From Actinomycetaceae bacterium TAE3-ERU4 (lineage in GTDB: Bacteria > Actinomycetota > Actinomycetes > Actinomycetales > Actinomycetaceae): DNA of 64,000 nt. The notes beneath the pieces were generated by a model. The model searched no databases, was not told the DNA's origin, and saw only the letters and a list, made by a program, of their open reading frames with translations. This document shows positions 44,235-53,654 of this stretch, piece by piece (position 1 is the first letter of the stretch; each line of letters opens with the position of its first letter). A program made the position numbers and the translations under genes. The DNA is taken from NCBI GenBank assembly GCA_019218365.1, contig JAHUUJ010000002.1:310001-374000 (forward strand). The letters are read 5' to 3'.

Positions 44235-45230
44235 CTATAAACTCTCATTTTCTTGGCAGGGACAGCACGGGTGTGTATTCCAAATAGTTTGTTTATTTTC
44301 GAGAGTGTAAGCGGGAATATATACGCTAGTTCCCAAGGGCAGGCACTGGCGCGCATCGAGATAATCTAAAGCGAGTGTCACACAATTTCCCGCGGCAGTG
44401 GCTAAAAGAGCCGCGCTAGGAATAAAAGTATCTCGTTCTACAAAGCGTTTTTGTAGCTGCAGGGAAATCGTAGGCCAATGGGAATCCTTTTCTTTCTTCC
44501 ATAAATCCAAACAATGCGGACACGGTGAATGGAAAGAAGAAAAAATTGGACCAACGCTAACGCCCATTTCGTTAATCACCACGGGAAGATAAGTATCTAA
44601 TTCCAAGATTTTAGAAAGAGCCGGACAAAAGGTTCCGTAACAGATAACGATTGATAAATCCTTATGTTTGGGCAAAACGTTAGACGAAGAAAAGATACTG
44701 ATGGCTTCGTTACAATGCGTTTCGCGTTTCTTCCCTAAAAAAGTGTTTGGGTAGGGAAAAATGTCACTTTCGGAAATTTCTTCACTCTCGTCTAAAGGCT
44801 CTAGTGACACTGCTCCAATTCCAGAGTTTTTCAATAAAATCGCAATCAAAGTACCGAGGCGGTCAGCACCGTAGACACCCACACCTTTTTGGGAGCGTTC
44901 TAAAAAAGAATCTCTATTCCCGTCAAGGCGAATACATAAGGACTCTTCGGCATTAGGTTTTCCCGGGCGCGAACGAGTAAAACCTTCCAAAAGGTTCATA
45001 TCGGAAAGTTTTTGCAAAAGCCGGGTTTCCTGCTCGGGCAAAATTGATAAACTTTTTCTCGCCCGAGCCAAGGTAGCCGCATTGGGACTCGCCGCTAATA
45101 CACGTAAGAAGATGGACTCGTTAAGTTCTGAGACATCTAAAATCGCGGAAAAATTAGGGTCCGTCCCTATTTGGGTAGTGGATTCGTCCCTTTCGATAAT
45201 CGCAAATCCAGGCCGTATTCGATACTGCAT
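44235..45230 (-). CDS. ThiF/cyclodehydratase-like protein (Rv3196-like)
   Basis: Protein of 331 residues resembling ocin-ThiF/TOMM cyclodehydratase partners: an N-terminal winged-helix-like part, a Rossmann-like middle (VGVYGADRLGTLIAILLKNSGIGAVSLEPLD) and two Cys pairs suited to zinc, CPHC in the middle and HPCCPCQ near the end. Nucleotide-binding motifs of E1 enzymes are weak: the glycine loop is GADRLG, not GxGGxG. Actinobacteria keep such a gene next to the zincin-like and PDZ-Lon genes (Rv3196-Rv3194c), as here, without any visible precursor peptide. Ribosome binding site aagga. Confidence 0.65.
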   Translation of the reverse strand: MQYRIRPGFAIIERDESTTQIGTDPNFSAILDVSELNESIFLRVLAASPNAATLARARKSLSILPEQETRLLQKLSDMNLLEGFTRSRPGKPNAEESLCIRLDGNRDSFLERSQKGVGVYGADRLGTLIAILLKNSGIGAVSLEPLDESEEISESDIFPYPNTFLGKKRETHCNEAISIFSSSNVLPKHKDLSIVICYGTFCPALSKILELDTYLPVVINEMGVSVGPIFSSFHSPCPHCLDLWKKEKDSHWPTISLQLQKRFVERDTFIPSAALLATAAGNCVTLALDYLDARQCLPLGTSVYIPAYTLENKQTIWNTHPCCPCQENESL

Positions 45231-45333
45231 CGGAATCCTTCAACGCTAGAGCAACATTAACTCCTCTAGGCTGACATATTCAATCCCTTGCTGGACAGAA
45301 GGAAAATCAAATTGTGGATAACTGAAGAGCAGA

Positions 45334-46839
45334 TTATTCTTCAGTGGCCTTACGGTCGCCCTCGGACTCGATTTCGGGAGAAAGCCCATCGGCCCAATCC
45401 AGTGTTCCATCGAGCATTTTGGCCAGTTCAGCATCCATTGAATCAACAGACTTTGCTTCGCGTGAGTCAACAATACCGGTTGGGTTGTCTAATTCTTCTG
45501 AAGTTGGTATCTGGGAGGGGTGTGCCCATAGACTGTCGCGGCGGTCAGGTCCCCAAGAATCGGTAAGGGTTGACCAGAGCTTAGCGGCGTCCCGTGAACG
45601 CTTGGGAGCTAACTGCAAGCCAACCAATTGAGCAAAGAGCTTTTCTGCGGGAGAGCCTGCTGCCCGACGACGGCGCATCATCTCATCTAACGCAACAGCA
45701 TTCTTTAAGTGAGGTAGGGTAGCCTTGAGGGTAACTTCTTCAACCCACCCCTCAACAATTGCCAAAGCGTTAGTGAGCTGGTCTAGCATCTGCTGTTGTT
45801 GCGGGGAAATCTGGGGACTAAACATGCCACCTTGAAGCGCGTCTTGGAAAGATTCAGGATCTGTGGGGTCAACGCTGCGGGCGGCCTGTTCAATTGCGCC
45901 CATATCAATTTCGATTCCTTCGGCATAGTTGCGCAAAAGGGTAAGAATGTGGTGACGTAGCCACGGAACAGCTGCGAAGAGTCGTGCGTGTGCAGCTTCG
46001 CGAACAGCAACGAAAGCGGTTACCTCATCGGTTGGCACGTCTAGTCCATCGCCAAAATCAAGGACTCCTTGGACCACCAGAGCAAGGTGGGACTGTCCGA
46101 CCATGGGCAAACCAATCGCGGTATAACCTAGAGCGTCTTTCGCGAGCGCCCCAATTGCTTGTCCTAGCTGCAGTCCAAACACCGAAGCGCTCATCTGATC
46201 CATAATATCAACAAGGGAAGTGGGAGAATCTTTCCCACCCAGAAGGGAAAGCAACTCGGGGGGAAGACCGGTTCCTTTTAGACCTTCTCCGAGGTTATCT
46301 TCGCTTAGTCCCGCATCATTTAGCGCCGAACGCATTGCCGTAGAAATAGCTCCGGTGGCGTTAATCGCGATTGGTTCGCAAATTTGCTTCCATGTTTCCA
46401 TGGTTGTTTCTAGCCACTGTGTACGAGTCCATGCTTCCGGGTCAGCCTGCGGGGGGAGCATGTTTGTGACGGCATCAAGCCAAAGGGTAGCCACTTGTAG
46501 CGCACTTTTGTACTGCGCGGCTTGTGCGGCGCTTAAAGTAGGGTCAGAGGCTTGAGCGATACTTTGCTTTGCCACCTGCAGAGCCAATTGCCAGTTAACC
46601 GGGCCACTAGCATGGGAGAATAAATCTTTCGAGAACATCATTGGACCGGTTCCGGGAAAGAAACCGAACCCGCCCTCGGGACTAAGTCCGGAAATGGACA
46701 TTTTCCCCATCGTTTCGGAGTTTAGTCCTTGGCTCTCAAGCTGACGGCGAAGAGCTTCGGTGTCTTCTTCGCCGAGCATTTTGGCAAGCATTTGAAGCAT
46801 TTGTTCAAATGAATCGTTTGCGTCGAAGTCCTGCGCCAT
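45334..46839 (-). CDS. zincin-like metallopeptidase family protein (DUF2342/Rv3195-like)
   Basis: Protein of 501 residues. The N-terminal ~90 residues are acidic and flexible. The core contains FVAVREAAHARLFAAVPWLRHH (about 280-300) and LLRNYAEGIEIDMGAIEQA, typical of the actinobacterial family annotated as zinc-dependent metalloprotease or F420-biosynthesis-associated protein. The metal motif is not a canonical HExxH; EAAHARLF is the family version. No signal peptide or membrane helix. Start fixed by aggagg 8 nt upstream. Neighbours (ThiF-like, PDZ-Lon) match mycobacterial order. Confidence 0.8.
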   Translation of the reverse strand: MAQDFDANDSFEQMLQMLAKMLGEEDTEALRRQLESQGLNSETMGKMSISGLSPEGGFGFFPGTGPMMFSKDLFSHASGPVNWQLALQVAKQSIAQASDPTLSAAQAAQYKSALQVATLWLDAVTNMLPPQADPEAWTRTQWLETTMETWKQICEPIAINATGAISTAMRSALNDAGLSEDNLGEGLKGTGLPPELLSLLGGKDSPTSLVDIMDQMSASVFGLQLGQAIGALAKDALGYTAIGLPMVGQSHLALVVQGVLDFGDGLDVPTDEVTAFVAVREAAHARLFAAVPWLRHHILTLLRNYAEGIEIDMGAIEQAARSVDPTDPESFQDALQGGMFSPQISPQQQQMLDQLTNALAIVEGWVEEVTLKATLPHLKNAVALDEMMRRRRAAGSPAEKLFAQLVGLQLAPKRSRDAAKLWSTLTDSWGPDRRDSLWAHPSQIPTSEELDNPTGIVDSREAKSVDSMDAELAKMLDGTLDWADGLSPEIESEGDRKATEE

Positions 46840-47004
46840 TTGGCCTCCTGATAACTTTCAAATTACTTCTTAAATCATGCCTTAAGTGTTCGTCTAAGGG
46901 CAATGGACGGTAATTTTTGCGCCCGAGGGCGAAAAGTTAATTTTAGTTTTAGTTGAAAATTTTGCACTACATCTAAAAAATAGTGTCAGAATGTAAGGGT
47001 GAGT

Positions 47005-48147
47005 ATGAGCAGTTATGAAACTTTCCCGAATTCCGCTAGGCCCAAACGTGCTTCAAGGTTTGGTTGGCTTGGTCGTTTTGCCGTTCTGTTAAGTTTGGCC
47101 TTGGGGGGATATTTTTTAATATTCCATCACTACCCCTATGTGATCGAAAACCCCGGCCCAACCCTGAACGTATTGGGTACTTTAGATTCTAAGCCGTTAA
47201 TTGAGACGCCCAACGGACATGAGGGGACTTCCTCGACTCATCTTCCGGGGCAGCTACGTATGGTTACTGTTTCTTTGCGGGGTGGACCGGGAAATCGGAA
47301 TGTAACGGGTATTGAACTGATTGCCGCAAAGCTGTCATCTTCAAGCTCGATACAGCCGTATTCGAAATTATTTCCGCCACACGTAACTGGAGAGCAGGAA
47401 GATAAACTGCAGAAGAGCTTTTTAGAGTCTTCGATGAATAATGCGCGCGCGGCAGCTCTAACTTACCTTAAAGTTCCTTTCCGCTCAGAAATCATAGTTT
47501 CTGGAATTGCAAAGAATTCTAATGCGCAAGGGAAGCTAAAAGAGGGCGATAAGCTCGAAAGTATTGAGGTTGCTGGACAGAAGACTCAAATCAAATCTAC
47601 TGCTGAACTTTTTAATGTTTTGCAATCAGTTGCTCCTGGAACAAATGTAAAAATTACGTACACTCCCCAGGGGCAATCTACACAACAGAGCGCGGAGATT
47701 AAAACTGTGGCTCCGGGGAAGAATGCAAAAGGATCACGCTTAGGGATTTATATTTCGATAAAGTCTCATTTTCCCATTGATATAAAAATTAACGTTGGGG
47801 AAAACATCGGCGGTCCTTCTGCCGGACTTATCTTTACCTTGGGAATTATCCAACGCATGACCCCTACGGACATTGTGGGCGACAATAAAATTGCCGGTAC
47901 TGGAACTATCTCAGTAAACGGTAAAGTCGGTCCAATCGGCGGGATTGTACAAAAGATTTACGGTGCGAAAAGGGACGGAGCGAAATGGTTCTTAGCGCCG
48001 AAGGAAAACTGTACAGATTTGAAAGGTGCAAAATTGCCAACTGGAATCAGAATCGTTTCGGTTAATAACCTTGACGAAGCGATGGATTCGCTAAAGGCCA
48101 TTAAAAATGGCAATGGGGATAGTCTGCCGGCCTGTCCTCTACGCTAA
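47005..48147 (+). CDS. membrane-anchored PDZ-Lon (S16) protease
   Basis: Protein of 380 residues: one N-terminal membrane helix (about 20-40), an extracytoplasmic region, a PDZ domain around SGIAKNSNAQGKLKEGDKLESI, and a C-terminal Lon protease domain. The Ser-Lys dyad is intact: Ser272 in GGPSAGLIF and Lys317 in IVQKIYGAK. No ATPase domain, so it is an ATP-independent secreted-side Lon-like protease as in the Rv3194c family. ATG at 47005 has aaggg 5 nt upstream; a GTG at 46999 is possible. Divergent from the zincin-like gene. Confidence 0.88.
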   Translation: MSSYETFPNSARPKRASRFGWLGRFAVLLSLALGGYFLIFHHYPYVIENPGPTLNVLGTLDSKPLIETPNGHEGTSSTHLPGQLRMVTVSLRGGPGNRNVTGIELIAAKLSSSSSIQPYSKLFPPHVTGEQEDKLQKSFLESSMNNARAAALTYLKVPFRSEIIVSGIAKNSNAQGKLKEGDKLESIEVAGQKTQIKSTAELFNVLQSVAPGTNVKITYTPQGQSTQQSAEIKTVAPGKNAKGSRLGIYISIKSHFPIDIKINVGENIGGPSAGLIFTLGIIQRMTPTDIVGDNKIAGTGTISVNGKVGPIGGIVQKIYGAKRDGAKWFLAPKENCTDLKGAKLPTGIRIVSVNNLDEAMDSLKAIKNGNGDSLPACPLR

Positions 48148-48189
48148 ATAGTTTTCCCGCCCGATATTATTCGGGCGGGAAAACTATTT
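48147..48189. terminator. bidirectional hairpin terminator
   Basis: Arms aaatagttttcccgcccga / tcgggcgggaaaactattt with loop tattat, between the convergent PDZ-Lon and PPA1309-like genes. Confidence 0.85.
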
Positions 48190-48196
48190 CAGGTTT

Positions 48197-48760
48197 TTAT
48201 TCTTCTTCGGGTGCAAAGGTTGCCAAAAGCGCCTGAGATAAATCGGGAATCATCTCAGATCCTTCGACGACCGACTCTTCGCTATCGTGCGCACGGGAGC
48301 GAATAGCGCACCAGGTTTGTCCAGTGCGGAGTGCGCCCGCACAGATTCTAATTTCTTCACGTGATTCATGATTGGCAAAGAAAGTCGCCGCCGCCTCGCT
48401 ATCGGCGGGAGCCTGGGCCTCTACCTCTGGGGGAACGCTAACTCGTTCAAGTGAAACTGCCATTCCACATACTTCCTCGGGCCAGGCAAGCTGTTCTAGC
48501 GTTTCCAAAATCTGGGGGGTGCTTAAATCTTCTTGCACAACGGCAACAAGGTATTCCTCATTGACCTGTATTTGGGATTCTAGATGTCCACGAAATTGTT
48601 CGGGAAGCTGGGGGTCAGCTAGTAGCTGTTTGGCCTTAACCAGGGCGTAAACCGTGGGCGGGTGATCCCAGCCTACCTGGGAGGCTTGCTGTTCTATTTC
48701 TTTAACGGCGAGAGCCAGCGCAACGGCTTGGGCATCTACACCTAATGATTCGTAATCCAT
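48197..48760 (-). CDS. PPA1309-like conserved actinobacterial protein
   Basis: Soluble acidic protein of 187 residues: LALAVKEIEQQASQVGWDHPPTVYALV, EDLSTPQILETLEQLAWPEEVCGMAVSLERV and EEIRICAGALRTGQTWCAIRSR. This pattern is that of a small family known mainly by genome annotation, usually divergent from the UPF0182 gene as here. The frame is open far upstream, overlapping the UPF0182 gene, but MDYESLGVDAQAVALALAV is the natural start. Function unknown. Confidence 0.8.
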   Translation of the reverse strand: MDYESLGVDAQAVALALAVKEIEQQASQVGWDHPPTVYALVKAKQLLADPQLPEQFRGHLESQIQVNEEYLVAVVQEDLSTPQILETLEQLAWPEEVCGMAVSLERVSVPPEVEAQAPADSEAAATFFANHESREEIRICAGALRTGQTWCAIRSRAHDSEESVVEGSEMIPDLSQALLATFAPEEE

Positions 48761-48847
48761 TAGCTTATTTTCGCATGAATCTTTAGCAATTTTCACCCGT
48801 TCAGGGCAACATAGTAGAGTCCACGTAAAACCACCGAAAGGTATAAG

Positions 48848-51800
48848 GTGTTTAATTCTCTCTTTGGCCAGCCGGACGAGGAACGTCCGAAAGATGGTAA
48901 GGACGCGGGCAAAGATCCTTTTGCTGAACTTTTCCGCGGTGCTAACGGGGGTGGTAAACCGCCCCAGCCCCCGGTAAAAGCAGATGATATTAAGCGGTTC
49001 TTCAAGCACCCCGGAACCATTGTGGCTCTGATTGTGCTTGCTGTAGGCGCGTTTGTCTACGCGATGTCGGGCGTTTGGACCGAGGTGCTTTGGTATAACC
49101 AGATTGGTTTTGCCTCGGTATTTTGGACCCGAATTATTGTGATGGTTGGGTTGTTCCTATTGGGAACGGGTGTTCAAGCTCTGGTGCTTTGGCTCTACAT
49201 GCATTTTTCTTATCGCTCCGTGACCAATAAAGGCGTGCGTGTAAATAAGAATGTTGAGCCTTACCGGGCGCTTCTGGAAAATCGTCCCAAGCTAGTTTTC
49301 GTGCTTCTTCCTCTTGCCTTTGGTATTACTACAGGTATTACGCTTATGGCTCATTGGCGTGAGATTCTGCTTTGGTGGAATGGGTCTTCTTTCGGTGATG
49401 TGGATCCGGTGTTTGGGTATGACGCTTCTTTCTTTGTCTTTACTCTTCCGGTTCTACAGCTTCTTTTGAGCTTCGTAATTCAGCTCCTTACAGTTGGTTT
49501 GATTGCGGGCTTGATAATTCATTACCTTTACGGGGGAATCCAGGTTTCTCCGTCTTGGCGTGTTCTGCGCGTGACGAGGATGCAGCTAGGTTTTTCTGCG
49601 GCGGCTTTGGCTCTGGTCTGGGGCGTGCGCATGTGGGTAGACCGCTATTCTTTGTTGGCGCAAGAAAATAATTCTGCGCTCGGGGTCGATGGGGCAATGT
49701 ATCGTGAGGTAAATGCCCAGCTTCCGGCGCAGTCAATTCTGGCTATCACTTGTGCCATTGTTGCCGTAATGTTTGTTGTGGCGGCATTTAAGGACACCTG
49801 GAAGCTACCGGCTTCGGCGGTAGCCGTGCTGGTTGTTTCCCAGTTGGTAGTGGGAATGGTTTACCCCTCTTTAATCCAGCAGTTTAAGGTGGTTCCTAAC
49901 GCTCAGGCGCTGGAGTCGAAGTATATTCAGCACAATATTGATGCGACCTTAAAAGCCTATGGGATGGATAAGGTCGAATACACCACCTCGGACGCGGTAA
50001 CTACGGCGAGCGCGGGGCAGCTTCGTAAGGACTCGGAATCGACCGCACAGATTCGTCTGCTTGACCCGAATATTGTTTCCCCGACATTTACCCAGGTACA
50101 GCAGAATCGTCTTTACTATGGGTTCGATCAGCAACTTTCGGTAGACCGTTACAAGATCGATAACAAGCTGCAAGATACCGTTATTGCGGTTCGTGAATTG
50201 AACCAGCAGGGACTGGCTCCCGAACAGCGTAACTGGGTTAATGACCACACTGTTTACACCCATGGTTTCGGGGTTGTGGCGGCTAACGGTAACACCGCTA
50301 ACCCCGATGGGCGTCCTGATTTCTCAGAAAGTTCGATTCCCTCGCAGGGATTCTTGGGCAACTATGAACCGCGAGTCTACTTCGGTCGTTCGATGCCCGA
50401 ATATTCTATCGTCGGTGGTCCTAAGAGCGATGGTAAGAATGGGCAGGAACTTGACTACCCCGATGACAAGGTAGAGGGGGGACAGGTTAAGACCACCTAT
50501 CAGGGAGATGGTGGACCCTCGGTCGGTAACTTCTGGAATAAACTGTTGTACTCCATTAAATTCCGTTCTACCGATTTGTTCTTCTCCGATCAGGTTAATC
50601 CCAAGTCGCAGATTCTTTACAACCGTGACCCATCTGAGCGTGTAGCTGCGGTTGCGCCTTATCTGACTTTGGAACGTAAGCCCTACCCGGCGGTGGTGGA
50701 CACTGACGGGGACCCGAAGACTCCTAAGCGTTTGGTCTGGATTATCGACGCGTACACAACCACGAACAACTATCCTTATGCACAGCACCAGGACATGGCT
50801 CAGGTGACGCAGGATTCAACGACGGAAAAGGGAAATCTTTATACTCCGCGTACGAATGTTAATTACATTCGTAACTCCGTGAAGGCAACAGTCGATGCTT
50901 ATGACGGTAAGGTGACGCTATACCAGTGGGACGAAAAAGACCCGATTCTAAAGGCGTGGATGAGCGTTTTCCCCGGTAAGGTTCAGCCTTTATCGAAGAT
51001 TTCCGGTGATTTGATGGCACACATGCGTTATCCGGAAGATTTGTTTAAGATTCAGCGTTCCTTGCTGGCTACCTACCACGTGACGGATGCTGCTGACTAC
51101 TACACCGGTGGTGACCGTTGGCGAGTTCCGGGGGATCCGACCGCTTCTGGAACTAAGAATGAAAATGCGGCTCAGCCTCCCTACTATCTGACTTTGAAGA
51201 TGCCCGGACAGGACTCGGCACAGTTCAGCTTGCAGTCTGTTTATGTTCCCGGTGGTTCTTCGAAACGTGAGGCAATGGCCGGTTACATTGCGGTTGATTC
51301 TGAGACCGGTAGTGAACCAGGGAAGATTCGTGAAGGGTACGGAAAGATTCGTATTATGGCTTTGCCGTCCTCAACGACCGTTCCCGGACCGGGACAGGTG
51401 CAGTCTAATCTTTCTTCGAAACCGCAGGTTTCTAAAGAACTTAACTTGATGAACCAGCGTGGTTCGCAGGTTATCCGAGGTAACCTATTGACCCTCCCGG
51501 TAGGTGGCGGTCTACTCTACGTGCAGCCTGTTTATGTACAGTCTTCAGCGGGTACGACTTTCCCTCTGCTACGTTCGGTTTTGGTGAGCTTTGGTGACAA
51601 GGTAGGGTTTGCACCAACTTTGGCTGAGGCCCTCGATCAGGTCTTTGGCGGTGATGCGGGAGCAACTACCGGAGATGAGGCTATCGTGGGTATTAAGCCT
51701 ACCTTGACCGGTGAAGAAAACGGTGCCCCTGCCGCTGCGGGCACCCCGGAAGCGCCGGTGGGTAAGCCCGCCACAACTCCAGCTCCTACCGGCGACTTGC

Positions 51801-51958
51801 GGCAGGCCTTAGCTGATGCGCAAAAAGCTATCCAGGATTCTTCGGCAGCGTTGAAGAATGGGGACTGGAGTGCCTATGGTCAGGCTCAGTCTCGTCTCCA
51901 AAAGGCACTGGAAAGGGCTGTCAAACTGGAATCTAAGTCGAAGCAGGTTAATAAATGA
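48848..51958 (+). CDS. UPF0182 family large membrane protein (Rv3193c-like)
   Basis: Protein of 1036 residues. A Lys/Gly/Pro-rich cytoplasmic start (residues 1-50) is followed by about seven membrane helices (from residue ~57 to ~335), then a very large outside domain of ~600 residues with repeated DPN/PYLTLE-type motifs, and an Ala/Pro-rich linker plus a helical tail (RQALADAQKAIQDSS onward). This is the UPF0182/COG1615 layout. GTG start with gaaagg 7 nt upstream. arcA overlaps its stop codon by 4 bp (ATGA), an unusual partner. Function of the family is unknown. Confidence 0.9.
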   Translation: MFNSLFGQPDEERPKDGKDAGKDPFAELFRGANGGGKPPQPPVKADDIKRFFKHPGTIVALIVLAVGAFVYAMSGVWTEVLWYNQIGFASVFWTRIIVMVGLFLLGTGVQALVLWLYMHFSYRSVTNKGVRVNKNVEPYRALLENRPKLVFVLLPLAFGITTGITLMAHWREILLWWNGSSFGDVDPVFGYDASFFVFTLPVLQLLLSFVIQLLTVGLIAGLIIHYLYGGIQVSPSWRVLRVTRMQLGFSAAALALVWGVRMWVDRYSLLAQENNSALGVDGAMYREVNAQLPAQSILAITCAIVAVMFVVAAFKDTWKLPASAVAVLVVSQLVVGMVYPSLIQQFKVVPNAQALESKYIQHNIDATLKAYGMDKVEYTTSDAVTTASAGQLRKDSESTAQIRLLDPNIVSPTFTQVQQNRLYYGFDQQLSVDRYKIDNKLQDTVIAVRELNQQGLAPEQRNWVNDHTVYTHGFGVVAANGNTANPDGRPDFSESSIPSQGFLGNYEPRVYFGRSMPEYSIVGGPKSDGKNGQELDYPDDKVEGGQVKTTYQGDGGPSVGNFWNKLLYSIKFRSTDLFFSDQVNPKSQILYNRDPSERVAAVAPYLTLERKPYPAVVDTDGDPKTPKRLVWIIDAYTTTNNYPYAQHQDMAQVTQDSTTEKGNLYTPRTNVNYIRNSVKATVDAYDGKVTLYQWDEKDPILKAWMSVFPGKVQPLSKISGDLMAHMRYPEDLFKIQRSLLATYHVTDAADYYTGGDRWRVPGDPTASGTKNENAAQPPYYLTLKMPGQDSAQFSLQSVYVPGGSSKREAMAGYIAVDSETGSEPGKIREGYGKIRIMALPSSTTVPGPGQVQSNLSSKPQVSKELNLMNQRGSQVIRGNLLTLPVGGGLLYVQPVYVQSSAGTTFPLLRSVLVSFGDKVGFAPTLAEALDQVFGGDAGATTGDEAIVGIKPTLTGEENGAPAAAGTPEAPVGKPATTPAPTGDLRQALADAQKAIQDSSAALKNGDWSAYGQAQSRLQKALERAVKLESKSKQVNK

Positions 51959-53190
51959 GTTCTTTCACGGTTGATTCCGAAGTAGGTCGTTTAAAAACGG
52001 TTTTGGTCCATCGTCCGGGTGATGAGTTCACTCGTCTTTCCCCGACGAATAAGGATGATTTACTTTTTGACGATGTGCTTTGGGTTAATCGTGCCCGCCA
52101 GGAACACGACTCCTTTAGTGGGGTCATGGCGGCGGAAGGCGTGCAGGTTCTGCATTTCCGCCGCCTCCTGGGGGAGGCTCTCGAAGACGAAGCAGCGCGC
52201 GAGTTTGCGCTATCGCATACGTTGCTTCCAGATTTTGTTGATCCGTTGGTAACTTCCGCTTTGCGTGATTACGCGTCGGGTCTTTCGGGTGAGGAACTGG
52301 CGAATTTCTTAGTAGCTGGGATTACCGAGCACGAGTATCCCGAGCTTTTGGGGAAAGATTTGCCAGCGGGAGTGGCTACTCGCGGTGGCATGGTTTTGCC
52401 CTGTTTGCCTAACCACTTGTTTACTCGTGACGCCTCGGCTTGGGCCTACGGGGGAGTGAGCGTTAACTTGATGCGCATGCAGGCGCGTCGGCGTGAATCA
52501 ATCAATCTGCATACCCTTTATACCTACCACCCGTTCTTTGCTGCGGGTGGCTTTAGCCGCTGGGATTCAATTGATCCTACTAGCGCGGGTTCTTTCCCTC
52601 CAGCTTTGTCCATCGAGGGTGGGGACATTTGCGTAATTGGCAATCGTGCTTTGCTGATTGGTGTTTCGGAGCGTACTGGTCTTGAGGGGGTTCGTAACCT
52701 TGCACGCACGGTTTTGCTTACTCATGCGGTTGATAGGGTAGTGGCTTTGCGTCTCCCCCAGGCGCGGGCGTTCATGCATCTTGATACCGTCATGACGATG
52801 GTTGATGAGGGAACCTTTGTTGCCTATCAGGGACTGGGAAAGCTTCCGTCAATGACGCTTACTCGTGGACCTGAAGGCAGTGTTGAGGAGCGTTGCCATG
52901 ATGCGCAAAACATGTATGACGTGATTGCGCAAGCGTTGGGATTGGATTCGATTCGTCTATTGATTAACGATGATGATCCCCTGACCGCTGAGCGTGACCA
53001 GTGGAATGATGCGTGTAACCTTTTGGCTTTGGCGCCGGGTAAGGTCTTGGCTTATGAACGTAACGAGTCTGCGAATGAGTTTTTGGCGGCTTCTGGGCTA
53101 GAAGTTATCACTGTTCCGGGTGCGGAGTTAGGGCGTGGTCGAGGAGGCCCACGATGTATGAGTTGCCCGATTGAGAGAGAGCCAGTTTAA
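51955..53190 (+). CDS. arcA: arginine deiminase
   Basis: Enzyme of 411 residues converting free arginine to citrulline and ammonia; the first step of ATP-yielding arginine breakdown and of acid defence. Typical motifs: LKTVLVHRPGDEFTRLSP, LPNHLFTRDASAW, FMHLDTVMTMVDEGTFV with the catalytic His, and GGPRCMSCPIERE with catalytic Cys401. No ornithine carbamoyltransferase, carbamate kinase or arginine-ornithine antiporter is next to it. Translationally coupled to the UPF0182 gene. Confidence 0.95.
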   Translation: MSSFTVDSEVGRLKTVLVHRPGDEFTRLSPTNKDDLLFDDVLWVNRARQEHDSFSGVMAAEGVQVLHFRRLLGEALEDEAAREFALSHTLLPDFVDPLVTSALRDYASGLSGEELANFLVAGITEHEYPELLGKDLPAGVATRGGMVLPCLPNHLFTRDASAWAYGGVSVNLMRMQARRRESINLHTLYTYHPFFAAGGFSRWDSIDPTSAGSFPPALSIEGGDICVIGNRALLIGVSERTGLEGVRNLARTVLLTHAVDRVVALRLPQARAFMHLDTVMTMVDEGTFVAYQGLGKLPSMTLTRGPEGSVEERCHDAQNMYDVIAQALGLDSIRLLINDDDPLTAERDQWNDACNLLALAPGKVLAYERNESANEFLAASGLEVITVPGAELGRGRGGPRCMSCPIEREPV

Positions 53191-53262
53191 GCCATGGTGA
53201 GCAAACGCACCACCGCCTAAATTGCTATCTAATGCGCCGCCTAGTAGGATGGAATCTGTTGA

Positions 53263-53339
<77 letters not shown>

Positions 53340-53341
53340 AG

Positions 53342-53387
53342 AAGGGCGGAATCTCAACGAAAAGTTGTGGTTCCGCCCTTATTTTAT
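53342..53387 (+). terminator. terminator after tRNA-fMet
   Basis: Stem aagggcggaa / ttccgccctt followed by attttattt. Confidence 0.8.
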
Positions 53388-53609
53388 TTCCAGAATGTCA
53401 CACATTTATTCCAACTATTTCTATGAATAATCAGTCACTATAGGAACGTTATTAATAAATACTGCTTCACCGCTAAACCAAAACTTAAATATTTTGGGAA
53501 GAATAATATTTGTAGATTAAAACGATAAGGACAACCTTATAATTTAATCATTTTAAGTAGAGAGAATCTCGTTACTACTTTCTGTGTAGACAATGAGGGA
53601 ACAAAAAAT
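53388..53609. other. AT-rich spacer
   Basis: No coding frame, tRNA or strong hairpin seen. Between a + strand terminator and a - strand terminator, so probably untranscribed. Nothing recognised. Confidence 0.5.
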
Positions 53610-53640
53610 AGGGGGACTGAATTAACGTCAGTCCCCCTAA
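53610..53640 (-). terminator. terminator of the ABC exporter operon
   Basis: Arms agggggactga / tcagtccccct with a 7-nt loop, 15 bp past the permease stop codon; T-rich on the minus-strand side. Confidence 0.75.
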
Positions 53641-53654
53641 CTATGAGAAGCTAT

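Noticed and set aside
48761-49009. 83-codon upstream extension of the PPA1309-like protein
   Set aside because: It would overlap the start of the well-supported UPF0182 gene on the other strand, and the family begins at the chosen Met.
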